Source of the DNA: Akkermansiaceae bacterium UBA2367
Lineage (GTDB): Bacteria; Verrucomicrobiota; Verrucomicrobiia; Verrucomicrobiales; DEV007
NCBI GenBank assembly: GCA_002344525.1
Contig: DDTJ01000058.1
Span: forward strand, 1-28,164
Length of the DNA: 28,164 bases
Direction: 5' to 3'
This document shows positions 8,058 through 15,346 of this stretch, piece by piece (positions within the stretch are counted from its first letter, which is position 1; each line of letters opens with the position of its first letter). The position numbers and the translations under genes are program-made. Below the pieces are notes generated by a model, which was given only the letters and a program-made list of their open reading frames with translations, searched no databases and was not told the origin of the DNA.

Positions 8058-8732
8058 ATGAGCCACGCGACCTTACACGAAGCACCCGTCTCCGCCGCCG
8101 TCCCCGCCTCCGCCAACGCCGCCCACCACGCCCCCGCGGCGATCCCGGGTTCCGAGCCGGCGCCGGAGCAGGGCCGCATCCCCACGACGGACTTGCTCCG
8201 CCGCCAGATGGCCCATTGCGGCGAGTACACCTACCAGGCGCTCAACAAGATCGGCAAGCTCAGCCCCGAGGACACAGGCCGGATCACGCAGCAGTATCTG
8301 AAATACCTCGCCTCGGCGGAGAAAGGCAAGCCCTTCCTCGACGCCCTCCAATACCTCTATTTCGAAGGCTGGAAGCTCCCCGAGATCGACGCGCGCGACA
8401 CCATCCTGCGCCTCACCAAGTCGCTCATCGCCTATTCGAAGACGAAGATCACCCATCTCTCCTTCGCCCAGCAGACCGACACCCCCATCGAGTTCTACAA
8501 CGCCTTCCCCGCCGTCTCCGAGATCAGCCGCCTCCTCGGCGCGCCCGTGATCCAGATCAACGAGAAGGACTTCTTCACCGTCACCGGCGTCAACCCCTTC
8601 ACCGCCACGGCGGCGGCACGGCTCATCACCAACGAGATCCAGCAGGAGACCGGCCGCAAGCCCTTCTGCTTCGTCACCACCACCGACCTCGCCGCCTGGA
8701 AATACCTGCACGGGAGACATTTCGGCGCATGA
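8058..8732 (+). CDS. stand-alone MshEN-like protein upstream of PilB
   Basis: This 224-residue soluble protein has an Ala/Pro-rich N-terminus (1-40). The rest reads like the N-terminal domain of PilB/GspE ATPases. Helical 'GKLSPEDTGRITQQYL...GKPFLDAL' (about 66-97) is followed by 'FFTVTGVNPFTATAAARLI...FCFVTTTDLAAWKYLHGRHFG' (172-223). The second part parallels the 'Vamsdp.d......l...tg....v..t..di...i..yyg' pattern of MshEN domains. This is my own pattern match and needs a profile search. It overlaps the ATPase gene as ATGA (8729-8732), so the two are probably made together. A c-di-GMP-binding or regulatory role is speculative, since the conserved RLG motif is not evident. If the match fails, it is a conserved hypothetical protein. 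Confidence 0.5.
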   Translation: MSHATLHEAPVSAAVPASANAAHHAPAAIPGSEPAPEQGRIPTTDLLRRQMAHCGEYTYQALNKIGKLSPEDTGRITQQYLKYLASAEKGKPFLDALQYLYFEGWKLPEIDARDTILRLTKSLIAYSKTKITHLSFAQQTDTPIEFYNAFPAVSEISRLLGAPVIQINEKDFFTVTGVNPFTATAAARLITNEIQQETGRKPFCFVTTTDLAAWKYLHGRHFGA

Positions 8733-10417
8733 ACCTCAACATCGGCATCCCCCTCAACGAGACGATCACCGACGCCGTGGTCGACCAACTCGTCGCCTTC
8801 GACCCCGCCCTCGCGGAGCGGTCGCGTGAGGACATCCCCCGCACCTGCACCGGCAACCGCATCCTCGCCGCCGTCGGCTCTCTCACCGGCATCCCCCTCT
8901 TCCTCAAGATCAAGGACTTCGTGGACCGCTCCCTCCTCGAGCAGAGCGACCCGAACCTCCTCAACCGCGGCATGTTCGTCCCCCTCTGCAAGGACGCCGG
9001 GCAGATCTACATCGCCGTGGCCAATCCCTGGGACCCCACCGCCGAAGACAGCGTCGCCCAGCAGTACCCCGAGCTGGAAGTCACCAAAATCCTCGCCCCG
9101 GCCGCCGAGATCACCAAGGTCATCGAGACCATCTCGCGCACCACCGGCCCCTCGCAATCCGAGATCGACGCCATCGAGGTCGACGAGGACTCCGACGAGA
9201 TCAACGACTTCAACGTCTCCGAGAAGCACGACGAGCCCCTCGCCCAGCTCGTCGCCAAGATGGTCTCCGACGGGATCAAGAACCGCGCCTCGGACATCCA
9301 TGTGAAGTGCGAGAAGGACCGCGTCCACTACAGCTACCGCATCGACGGCGACATGGGCGAGAAATACGAAATCCCCTGGAAGCTGAAGGATCGCGTCGAC
9401 GCCTTCCTCCTCAACCTCATGGGCCTCGCCCCCGAGGAGCGCGCCAAGCGCCCCGGCATCTCCGGTCGCTTCACCGTGAGCTACCTGCGCCGCTCCATCG
9501 ACATGCGCTTCGAGCGGCACCGCACCTACCGCGGCTACCACGTCACGATGCGAATCCTCGACAAGAGCCACTTCGAGGCCAAGCTCGGGGTCGGCTCCCT
9601 CGCCTTCGACGCCGCGACCCTCTTCGAGATGGAGCGTGTCATGGCCATCCCCTCCGGCATCATCGTCATGTCCGGCCCCACCGGCTCGGGGAAATCGACC
9701 ACGCTCAACGCGATGCTGCGCGAGCTGAACCGGCCCGAGGACAACATCCTCACCCTCGAAAACCCGGTCGAGGACGAGATCCCCGGTGTGCTCCACTGCG
9801 ACATCCGCCCCTCGGAGTTCAAGGCCATGATCGCCTCCTTCATGCGCTCGGATCCGGACATCATCCTCATGGGCGAGGTCCGCGACCTCGATTCAGCCGA
9901 ACTCGCGATCGAGGCGGCCATCACCGGCCACAAAGTCCTCACCACGATCCACACCCCCCGCGCCTCGCAGATCATCGAGCGCTTCGAGCAGATCGGGATC
10001 GAGCGCTGGAAAATCGCCCAGACCCTGAAGGCCGCCTGCGCCCAGCGCCTCATCAAGCTCCTCTGCCCCTACTGCAAAGTCCGCAAGCCGGGCCTGACCG
10101 AGCGGGAGGTCCGGAAATTCAACCTCGGCGAGGAGTGGCGCGAGACCCCCATCTTCCACCGCAGCGTCGAGGGCTGCAACGAATGCGGTGGCCGGGGCTA
10201 CCTCGGCCGGGCCGCCATCCTCGAGATCATCCCCATCACCCCGGAATGGTCCGACGCCCTCTCCAAAGGCACCCTCAGCCCCTACGAACTGGAGCTGGCC
10301 GTCCGCGAACAGGGCATTCTCCCCTCCCTGCGCACCAGTGGCCTCAAGCTCGTCCGCGAAGGCCGCACCGACCTCGACGCCCTCCGCAAGGCCATCGACA
10401 TGTCCGTCGCCGACTGA
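8729..10417 (+). CDS. PilB/GspE-type assembly ATPase
   Basis: This 562-residue ATPase should power pilus extension or pseudopilus assembly at the inner membrane. The N-terminal ~150 residues resemble an MshEN/T2SSE_N domain ('QIYIAVANPWDPTAEDSV'). The catalytic region contains SDIHVKCEKD near 190, Walker A GPTGSGKST at 316-324, the Asp box LTLENPVEDEI, Walker B IILMGEVRD at 378-386 and the His box GHKVLTTIHT. The zinc-binding tetracysteine typical of PilB/GspE is present as C446-X2-C449 and C483-X2-C486. Start 8729 is chosen for the ATGA overlap with the preceding gene and because it begins the family-like sequence; the frame is open further upstream only as a shadow. The next gene follows after 27 nt. 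Confidence 0.92.
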   Translation: MNLNIGIPLNETITDAVVDQLVAFDPALAERSREDIPRTCTGNRILAAVGSLTGIPLFLKIKDFVDRSLLEQSDPNLLNRGMFVPLCKDAGQIYIAVANPWDPTAEDSVAQQYPELEVTKILAPAAEITKVIETISRTTGPSQSEIDAIEVDEDSDEINDFNVSEKHDEPLAQLVAKMVSDGIKNRASDIHVKCEKDRVHYSYRIDGDMGEKYEIPWKLKDRVDAFLLNLMGLAPEERAKRPGISGRFTVSYLRRSIDMRFERHRTYRGYHVTMRILDKSHFEAKLGVGSLAFDAATLFEMERVMAIPSGIIVMSGPTGSGKSTTLNAMLRELNRPEDNILTLENPVEDEIPGVLHCDIRPSEFKAMIASFMRSDPDIILMGEVRDLDSAELAIEAAITGHKVLTTIHTPRASQIIERFEQIGIERWKIAQTLKAACAQRLIKLLCPYCKVRKPGLTEREVRKFNLGEEWRETPIFHRSVEGCNECGGRGYLGRAAILEIIPITPEWSDALSKGTLSPYELELAVREQGILPSLRTSGLKLVREGRTDLDALRKAIDMSVAD

Positions 10418-10444
10418 TCCCCCCCTTTCCCCTCCCCTCTTCCG

Positions 10445-11635
10445 ATGAAAACGAAAGACGCCGAAGCCCCGCCCGCCTCCGCCGCCCAAGCCGCCCTCGC
10501 CGCGAGGGTCAAGGAGAAGCAGGCCGCCATGTCCGGCCACCACGGCCCCACCCCCAAGAGGGCGCTCTTCGCACGCTCCGACGCCAAGTCGAAATACCCC
10601 CCCAAGGAGCTGATCAAGCTCTGCCGCGGCATGTCCTCCATGCTGCGGGCCAACATCAACACCTCCGACGCGCTCAAATACTACTCCAACGGGCACCCCT
10701 CGCCCTTCGTCCGCGCGACCCTCAAAACCGTCCGCGACCACATCGAGACCGGCCAGCCCGCCTACGCCGCCTTCGCCAAGTCGGGGAAGTTCGACGACAA
10801 GTTCATCTCCCTGATCCGCGCCGGCACCGACGCCGGCCAGCTCGACCAAGCCTTCGAGTCCATCGCCAACCGCCTCAAGAAAGAGGCCGAGTTCAAATCG
10901 AAGATGCGCAAAGCCACGATGCTGCCCTGCATCATCATCTTCGCGCTCATCATGCTCTTCATCATCGCCCAGCTCAAGATCATCCCCGAGATCGAGAAGA
11001 TCATCCTCAGCGTCGGACAGGAGCCCGACACCCTCTCCGGCATCCTCTTCAAGATGAGCCACATCACGAAGAAGATCTGGGTCTTCATCGTCGGCGGCAT
11101 CCTCGGATCGGTCGCGACCTTCTTCTTCGTCGGGAAAGTCCGCAACGCCGTCACTTACTTCCTCATGGCCCGCTGGCGGCTCCTCCGCAAGCTCATCATG
11201 GGCATGCGCCAGCTCCTCTTCCTCGGCACCATGGACATGCTCCACTCCAACGGGATCAACCTCTCCAAAGCCGTCGAGATCTCCGCCGAGTCCCTTAAGG
11301 GCACCCCCATGTACGAGGAGCTCCTCAGCGCCGGGAAGCGCTATCTCGAAACCGGCCTGCCCTTCTCCGAGGCGATCCGCAAGTTCACCTCCTGCGATCC
11401 CCAAGTCGCCCACCTCATCTCCATCGGAGAGCGCTCCTCCTCCCTCGCGCAGCAACTCAAACTGCTCACCAACATGTACGAGGAGGACGTGGACCAGCTC
11501 GTCGGTGAATTCTCCCAGATCGTGAACATCATCGTCCTCATGGCCGCCGCCGTGCTCATCACCATGGTTTTCATCGGCGCCTTCCTCCCCATCTTCCTCA
11601 TGGGACCGAAGATGATGAACGGATCGGGGCTTTGA
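10445..11635 (+). CDS. PilC/GspF-type inner-membrane platform protein
   Basis: This 396-residue polytopic protein has the two-domain GspF layout. A first helical domain (about 55-150, 'LIKLCRGMSSMLRANINTSD') is followed by membrane helices at about 159-180 and 211-232. The second domain begins with the matching 'FLGTMDMLHSNGINLSKAV', and a last membrane helix lies at about 361-387. The repeated 'L..GM..ML..N......A' pattern in both halves is typical of the family. It anchors the ATPase and passes pilin subunits into the fibre. A charged, Ala-rich N-terminal extension of about 50 residues precedes the first domain. It lies 27 nt after the ATPase gene, in the same transcriptional direction. Confidence 0.9.
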   Translation: MKTKDAEAPPASAAQAALAARVKEKQAAMSGHHGPTPKRALFARSDAKSKYPPKELIKLCRGMSSMLRANINTSDALKYYSNGHPSPFVRATLKTVRDHIETGQPAYAAFAKSGKFDDKFISLIRAGTDAGQLDQAFESIANRLKKEAEFKSKMRKATMLPCIIIFALIMLFIIAQLKIIPEIEKIILSVGQEPDTLSGILFKMSHITKKIWVFIVGGILGSVATFFFVGKVRNAVTYFLMARWRLLRKLIMGMRQLLFLGTMDMLHSNGINLSKAVEISAESLKGTPMYEELLSAGKRYLETGLPFSEAIRKFTSCDPQVAHLISIGERSSSLAQQLKLLTNMYEEDVDQLVGEFSQIVNIIVLMAAAVLITMVFIGAFLPIFLMGPKMMNGSGL

Positions 11636-11663
11636 CCCCCCACCCCGCCACCCTTTCCCAGCC

Positions 11664-12095
11664 ATGCAACAGACCGCCATCGACCGCTGGCTCCGCAAGG
11701 AGTTCGTCTACATCAGCAAAGTGTATTGCAACACCCTGCCCCCCCGCATCCCGTCCGGCATCGTTCTCGACGAAGCCGGGGAAGACAGCGCCGGACGCTA
11801 CCGCTACTGCTTCACCGTCCGCAACGACCGGGAGATGAGCGAACTCACCGCCAGCCTCGAAGTCGCCAACATCACCTACACCTCCCGCGTCTCGGAACGC
11901 GGCGGCACCGTCGGGAAGCTCTTCAACCATCCCGAACGGAGTTTCACTTTACAGGTCGCTTGGCTAGCTTTTATATTATTCATAATTTTAATATCATTCT
12001 CCGGCCTTCCCCAGCGTTTCTGGAGCTATCTGTCCGCCGAGGAGGAAACACCGGGAAAGCAGCCGAAAGTCACCGCCGCGCAGCGCATCCCTTGA
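11664..12095 (+). CDS. small C-terminally anchored membrane protein of the pilus locus
   Basis: This 143-residue protein is not recognised as any family. The N-terminal ~95 residues are soluble, with cysteines at 22 and 49. One hydrophobic segment follows at about 96-114 (LQVAWLAFILFIILISFSG), and the last ~28 residues are polar. The segment is encoded by a conspicuously AT-rich stretch (11963-12000: TTA, ATA and ATT codons) unlike the GC-rich codon use around it. The gene sits between the platform protein and the last prepilin with short gaps (28 and 31 nt), so it is probably part of the same operon and may be a structural or accessory component. Function unknown. Confidence 0.6.
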   Translation: MQQTAIDRWLRKEFVYISKVYCNTLPPRIPSGIVLDEAGEDSAGRYRYCFTVRNDREMSELTASLEVANITYTSRVSERGGTVGKLFNHPERSFTLQVAWLAFILFIILISFSGLPQRFWSYLSAEEETPGKQPKVTAAQRIP

Positions 12096-12126
12096 TCGCC
12101 AGCCAAGCCCCAACCCTCCCTGCCCC

Positions 12127-12540
12127 GTGAAAACCCATCCCTCCACTTGCCGACCGGCCCGCCGGGGGTTCACCCTCGTGGAAGTCACCCTCGTCATCGG
12201 ACTCATGATCGGCCTCTCCGCCATCGTGGTCTTCTCGGTGTCCTCCATCAACAGTTGGCGAAGAGGGAGGGACGCCTCCGAAAAGCTCCGCTCCGTCTAT
12301 CTCGCGCAGAAGAGCTACCTCGCCGACCAACCCTCGAAGAACTACGCGACCTTCACCGCCGCGGAATTGATCCCCTACCTCCCCGGCAATCCCGGGGCCA
12401 TGCCCACGCAAGTCGGAAACTCCGGCGAGACCCTCAGCATCAACCTCCAAGTGATGCCCCCGGTCTATCGCAATGGCAGCTCGGCCTACGATCCCTCGGG
12501 CTCCAGCACCGACGGACTCTGGGATGTGGGACTGCCGTAG
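12127..12540 (+). CDS. prepilin-like protein, GTG start
   Basis: This 137-residue protein has a class III leader that ends in Arg-Arg-Gly14. FTLVEVTLVIGLMIG follows, giving a mature Glu5, and the hydrophobic helix runs to about residue 38. It should be a prepilin peptidase substrate, as a pilin, minor pilin or pseudopilin. The start is GTG at 12127; no in-frame ATG lies between the upstream stop and the leader. Unlike the first prepilin, the mature part has no cysteine; the only one (Cys8) is in the leader. The C-terminal half is polar ('GSSAYDPSGSSTDGLW'). It closes the pilus locus. A GC hairpin and a dispersed repeat follow. Confidence 0.82.
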   Translation: MKTHPSTCRPARRGFTLVEVTLVIGLMIGLSAIVVFSVSSINSWRRGRDASEKLRSVYLAQKSYLADQPSKNYATFTAAELIPYLPGNPGAMPTQVGNSGETLSINLQVMPPVYRNGSSAYDPSGSSTDGLWDVGLP

Positions 12541-12560
12541 CGGAACGCGCGCGCGTTCCG
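12541..12560. other. perfect 20-bp palindromic hairpin after last prepilin
   Basis: CGGAACGC (12541-12548) pairs with GCGTTCCG (12553-12560) around a GCGC loop. The hairpin begins immediately after the TAG stop at 12538-12540. A run of seven A residues follows on the + strand, so neither strand shows a stem followed by a U-tract. It could still mark the 3' end of the pilus transcript by stabilising it. Confidence 0.5.
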
Positions 12561-12566
12561 TAAAAA

Positions 12567-12631
12567 AATCCGAAATCCGAAGCTCGAAATCCGAATGGGT
12601 TCGGGCTTCGGATTTCTGGTTTCGGATTTCA
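12567..12631. repeat. dispersed TTCGGATTTC-type repeat, copy 2
   Basis: Tandem degenerate units of AATCCGAA (three times on + in 12567-12595) turn into the complementary CTTCGGATTTC/TTTCGGATTTC at 12607-12630, so the block is a loose inverted repeat. Same family as 2637-2686. Its right end overlaps the stop codon of the minus-strand dehydrogenase (12629-12631). It separates two convergent genes. Confidence 0.65.
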
Positions 12632-14092
12632 GAAGTCCGCGACTTCCTCCCGCACCCACGCCTCGTCGCGTCCCAGCAACTGCGCCATCCGCCGCGCCAC
12701 CTTCGGAGCGCAACGCCGCGTCGCCGCCTCGTCGAGAAAGGCCGCCCGCGTCCGGCGGCTGAGGACGTCATCCAGCGTCAGTGCCATCTCCTCCCGCACC
12801 GCCCGGTCCACCTCGCCCATCCGGTAGGGCAATTCCACGTCGAACAGTTCCGAATCCTCCGCCGGAGAAGGCCCCAAGAGGGTCAGGTCCGCCGTGCCAC
12901 AGGGTCGCATCGGCAGCCCGCCCACGGCGGCGGCGAGATCCACCGCGTCCTCCCCCATCTGGCGGCAAGTCGTCCATTTGCCCCCCGTCATCGTAACGAG
13001 GCCCGAATCGCTCTTGAAAAGGCAATGGCTGCGCGAGACCGAGGCGGAGGATCCCCCGCCTTGCGCCTTCGGCGGTTTCGCGAGAGGACGCAGCCCGGCG
13101 AAGACCGCGCGGATGTCGCCATGCGACGGAGCCTCGTCGAGATAAAGCGCCGCGTGCCGGATCAAATAGTCGATCTCCTCCGCGAGCGGACGCGGATGCA
13201 ATGAGACCTCCCCCCCCTCCGTGTCCGTCGTGCCAAGGAGGACGCGGTTCTTCCACGGAATCGCGAAGAGGACGCGCCCGTCCTCCGTCTTCGGGATCAT
13301 CACCGCCGTATCGCCGCCGAGAAAACGTCTCTCCAAGACGAGATGGATGCCTTGGCTCGGCCGCACCGACTCCTTCGCCTCCGCCTCGTCCATGCGCCGG
13401 ACCTCGTCGGCGAAGACCCCTGTCGCGTTCACCACCACCTTCCCCCGCACGACGAACTCCCGCCCGTCGAATCGCGTCCGCGCCTCCACCCCCGCGACCC
13501 GGCCCTGCTCCTTCACCAGACCGACGACCCTGACATGGTTCGCTACCGCCGCGCCCTGCGTCACCGCCGTGCGCGCCATCGCGAGCGCGAGCGCGGCGTC
13601 GTCGAACTGCCCGTCCCAATAGAGCGTCCCGCCGCGCAAGCCGCGCCGCCGCAGATTCGGAACCCTCTCCGAAACCGCCGCCGCGCCGGGATGGCCCGTG
13701 CGCCCGATCCCGAGACCGCCCGCGAGCCGGTCGTAGAGCGCAAGCCCGGTCCCGTAGAAAAAGCGCTCATACCAGCGGTAGGCCGGCACGACGAAAGCGA
13801 GCGGCTCCACGATGCCCGCCGCGTTCCGCAGGAGCCGCCCCCGCTCGCGCAGCGACTCGCGCACGAGTCCGATCTCGCCGTTTCGCAGGTAGCGCACGCC
13901 ACCGTGGATCAGCTTCGTGCTCTTCGACGAAGTGCCCTCCGCGAAATCGGCCTGCTCCAGGAGGGCCGTGCGGTAGCCCCGCGCCGCCGCGTCCAAGGCC
14001 GTCGCCAACCCCGTCGCCCCGCCGCCGACCACGATCACATCCCAGATTTCGGACGGATCGGCGAGGCGGGCGAGTTGTTCGGAGCGGTTCAA
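12629..14092 (-). CDS. glpD: FAD-dependent glycerol-3-phosphate dehydrogenase
   Basis: This 487-residue membrane-associated flavoenzyme oxidises sn-glycerol 3-phosphate to dihydroxyacetone phosphate and passes electrons to quinone. The dinucleotide-binding loop VVGGGATGLATALDAAARG lies at about 21-39. 'TSSKSTKLIHGGVRYL' and 'VVNATGVFADE' are GlpD family motifs. 'TGGKWTTCRQMGEDAVD' near residue 395 is another, as is a C-terminal helical domain with 'DDVLSRRTRAAFLDEAA'. Length is a little under the usual ~500-560. No glpK, glpF or regulator is adjacent, so the gene stands alone, convergent with the pilus locus and divergent from a small membrane protein gene. Its stop codon is formed within a dispersed repeat. 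Function is well supported by motifs; regulation is not visible. Confidence 0.9.
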   Translation of the reverse strand: MNRSEQLARLADPSEIWDVIVVGGGATGLATALDAAARGYRTALLEQADFAEGTSSKSTKLIHGGVRYLRNGEIGLVRESLRERGRLLRNAAGIVEPLAFVVPAYRWYERFFYGTGLALYDRLAGGLGIGRTGHPGAAAVSERVPNLRRRGLRGGTLYWDGQFDDAALALAMARTAVTQGAAVANHVRVVGLVKEQGRVAGVEARTRFDGREFVVRGKVVVNATGVFADEVRRMDEAEAKESVRPSQGIHLVLERRFLGGDTAVMIPKTEDGRVLFAIPWKNRVLLGTTDTEGGEVSLHPRPLAEEIDYLIRHAALYLDEAPSHGDIRAVFAGLRPLAKPPKAQGGGSSASVSRSHCLFKSDSGLVTMTGGKWTTCRQMGEDAVDLAAAVGGLPMRPCGTADLTLLGPSPAEDSELFDVELPYRMGEVDRAVREEMALTLDDVLSRRTRAAFLDEAATRRCAPKVARRMAQLLGRDEAWVREEVADF

Positions 14093-14337
14093 GCATCGCC
14101 AGTATCGGAATCGAGCGCCAGAAAGTCAACCTCCAGAGGAAAGCCCCCCTCTCCTCATGACCCATGACCCATGACCCATGACCCATGACCCATGCCCCGC
14201 CTTTCGCGCCTCCTTGCGCCAGATTCCTCCATTTTTTACCGGTCCGCGTCGAAAAGGATTGCCGAGGGCATCCCCTCCGGCATACAAACGGAACAAGGCC
14301 GCATCGGCCCGCGAACCATCCAAAACCCATCCTCTCC
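14093..14337. other. intergenic region with a 7-bp tandem repeat
   Basis: This 245-bp divergent spacer lies between the dehydrogenase and the small membrane protein gene. Apart from the CATGACC array (14156-14194), I see a short T-run (14232-14237) and no clear promoter pair. It presumably holds promoters in both directions. Confidence 0.4.
14156..14194. repeat. CATGACC tandem repeat, about 5.6 copies
   Basis: Five perfect head-to-tail copies of the 7-mer CATGACC are followed by a partial CATG. Such short arrays are prone to slippage, so copy number could vary between strains. The array lies within the upstream region of the divergent genes, about 64 bp from the dehydrogenase start. Confidence 0.9.
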
Positions 14338-14508
14338 ATGAAACTCAACGCCCCGACCAAAATCGGCTTCATCATCTCCCTCGTCCTCTTCGTGCTTGCG
14401 CTCCTCGGGCACTTCACCTCGCTCTCCATCGTTTCGGAGCAGCGCTTCTGGCTCGCCATCGCCGCTTGGCTGGTCATGGCGGTCGGCTGCCTCTTCAAAG
14501 GGGCGTGA
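14338..14508 (+). CDS. 56-residue two-helix membrane protein
   Basis: The protein begins MKLNAPTKIGFIIS. It has two hydrophobic helices (about 9-24 and 38-53) separated by a short loop and ends in KGA. Tiny proteins with an 'LNAPT/K' start, two helices and a small basic end occur as uncharacterised proteins in several bacterial phyla, and this matches that pattern from memory. The ATG at 14338 is preferred over upstream in-frame starts because it gives this typical N-terminus; upstream codons fall in the repeat-bearing spacer. Function unknown. It precedes the GntR gene by 109 nt and may or may not be co-transcribed. Confidence 0.6.
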   Translation: MKLNAPTKIGFIISLVLFVLALLGHFTSLSIVSEQRFWLAIAAWLVMAVGCLFKGA

Positions 14509-14593
14509 GGCACCGATCCCGGCACCCCTCCTATCCGCCTGACGATCCCGTGATCGCGTCCTTTCCCTTTCTTTTGCTTAGCCTTACCGCATA

Positions 14594-14609
14594 GAACTCT
14601 ATAGAGTTC
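14594..14609. promoter_or_regulatory. perfect 16-bp palindrome, candidate GntR operator
   Basis: GAACTCTATAGAGTTC is a perfect dyad ending 8 nt before the ATG of the GntR-family gene. Its position would overlap the -10 region or ribosome-binding region, which fits negative autoregulation. FCD-type GntR dimers bind short dyads. The identity of the binding protein is inferred from adjacency only. No second copy was noticed near the downstream sialidase or lyase genes. Confidence 0.55.
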
Positions 14610-14617
14610 CATACGAC

Positions 14618-15319
14618 ATGTCCGGCAACCATTCCCAACGCGCCTACCGGCATCTCCGGCAGAAGCTCCTCGACGGCTCCGTCCCGCCGGGGGCGCGGCT
14701 TTCCTACGGCTCCATCGGCAAGGAGATCGGCGTCAGCGCCACCCCCGTGCGCGAGGCCGTGGGCCAGCTCGCGAGCGAAGGATTCGTCGAACTCGTCCCG
14801 CAACTCGGGGCCATCGTGCGCACCCTGACGCGGGAGGAAGCCGTCGAGCTCTACGAACTGCGCGAAGCCCTCGAGACCTTCGCCATCCGCCGCGCCACGG
14901 AGCGGGCCGACGAGCGGCTCCTCGCCGAACTCGATGGAAATCTCCGCGCCTCCGCCGGACTCGTCGCGAAGCTGCGGCGCTCGGGAAAAAAAGCGGCGGC
15001 CCAATCCGTCTCCGCCCCCTTCCACGCCCTCGACCTCGCCTTCCACATGACCCTCCTCGAAGCCGCCGGGAACCGGCGCATGCTCAAGGTCGTCGGCGAC
15101 TCGCACATCCTCACCCGCATCTTCCAGGCCGACCGCCACGCCTTCCGCCTCGACATCCTCGAGACGACGCAGTCCGAGCACGAGGCCATCGCCGCCGCCA
15201 TCCGAAACCGCGACGCCTCCACCGCCGAGGAGGCCATGCGCCTCCACATCCGCAACAGCCTCAACCTCACCCTCGCCGAGTCCGGCCCGGACGCGAAAGA
15301 GCGTTGGTGGGTGGGCTAG
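14618..15319 (+). CDS. GntR-family (FadR/FCD subfamily) transcriptional regulator
   Basis: This 233-residue regulator has an N-terminal winged helix (about 5-70), including 'YGSIGKEIGVSATPVREAVGQLASEGFVEL'-type helices 2-3, and a C-terminal all-helical FCD ligand-binding domain (about 78-220). FCD domains bind small organic acids or sugar acids, often with a metal held by Asp/His residues. Candidate ligands here are in 'FHMTLLEAAGN' and 'SEHEAIAAAI...MRLHI'. The nearby DapA/NanA-like and isomerase genes suggest a sugar-acid effector, but two minus-strand genes intervene, so the link is weak. The 16-bp palindrome just upstream is the obvious candidate operator. Confidence 0.88.
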   Translation: MSGNHSQRAYRHLRQKLLDGSVPPGARLSYGSIGKEIGVSATPVREAVGQLASEGFVELVPQLGAIVRTLTREEAVELYELREALETFAIRRATERADERLLAELDGNLRASAGLVAKLRRSGKKAAAQSVSAPFHALDLAFHMTLLEAAGNRRMLKVVGDSHILTRIFQADRHAFRLDILETTQSEHEAIAAAIRNRDASTAEEAMRLHIRNSLNLTLAESGPDAKERWWVG

Positions 15320-15346
15320 GGTTCCCGAAAGGTCTTCCGCATGAGT

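Noticed and set aside
5881..8085. 734-codon minus-strand frame over the secretin
   Set aside because: Compositionally biased shadow; the plus-strand secretin has all expected signatures.
12541..12570. Intrinsic terminator for the pilus operon
   Set aside because: The stem is followed by an A-run, not a U-run, on the + strand, and on the - strand the U-run precedes the stem.
14156..14194. CRISPR-like array
   Set aside because: The repeat unit is 7 bp with no spacers, and no cas genes are present.
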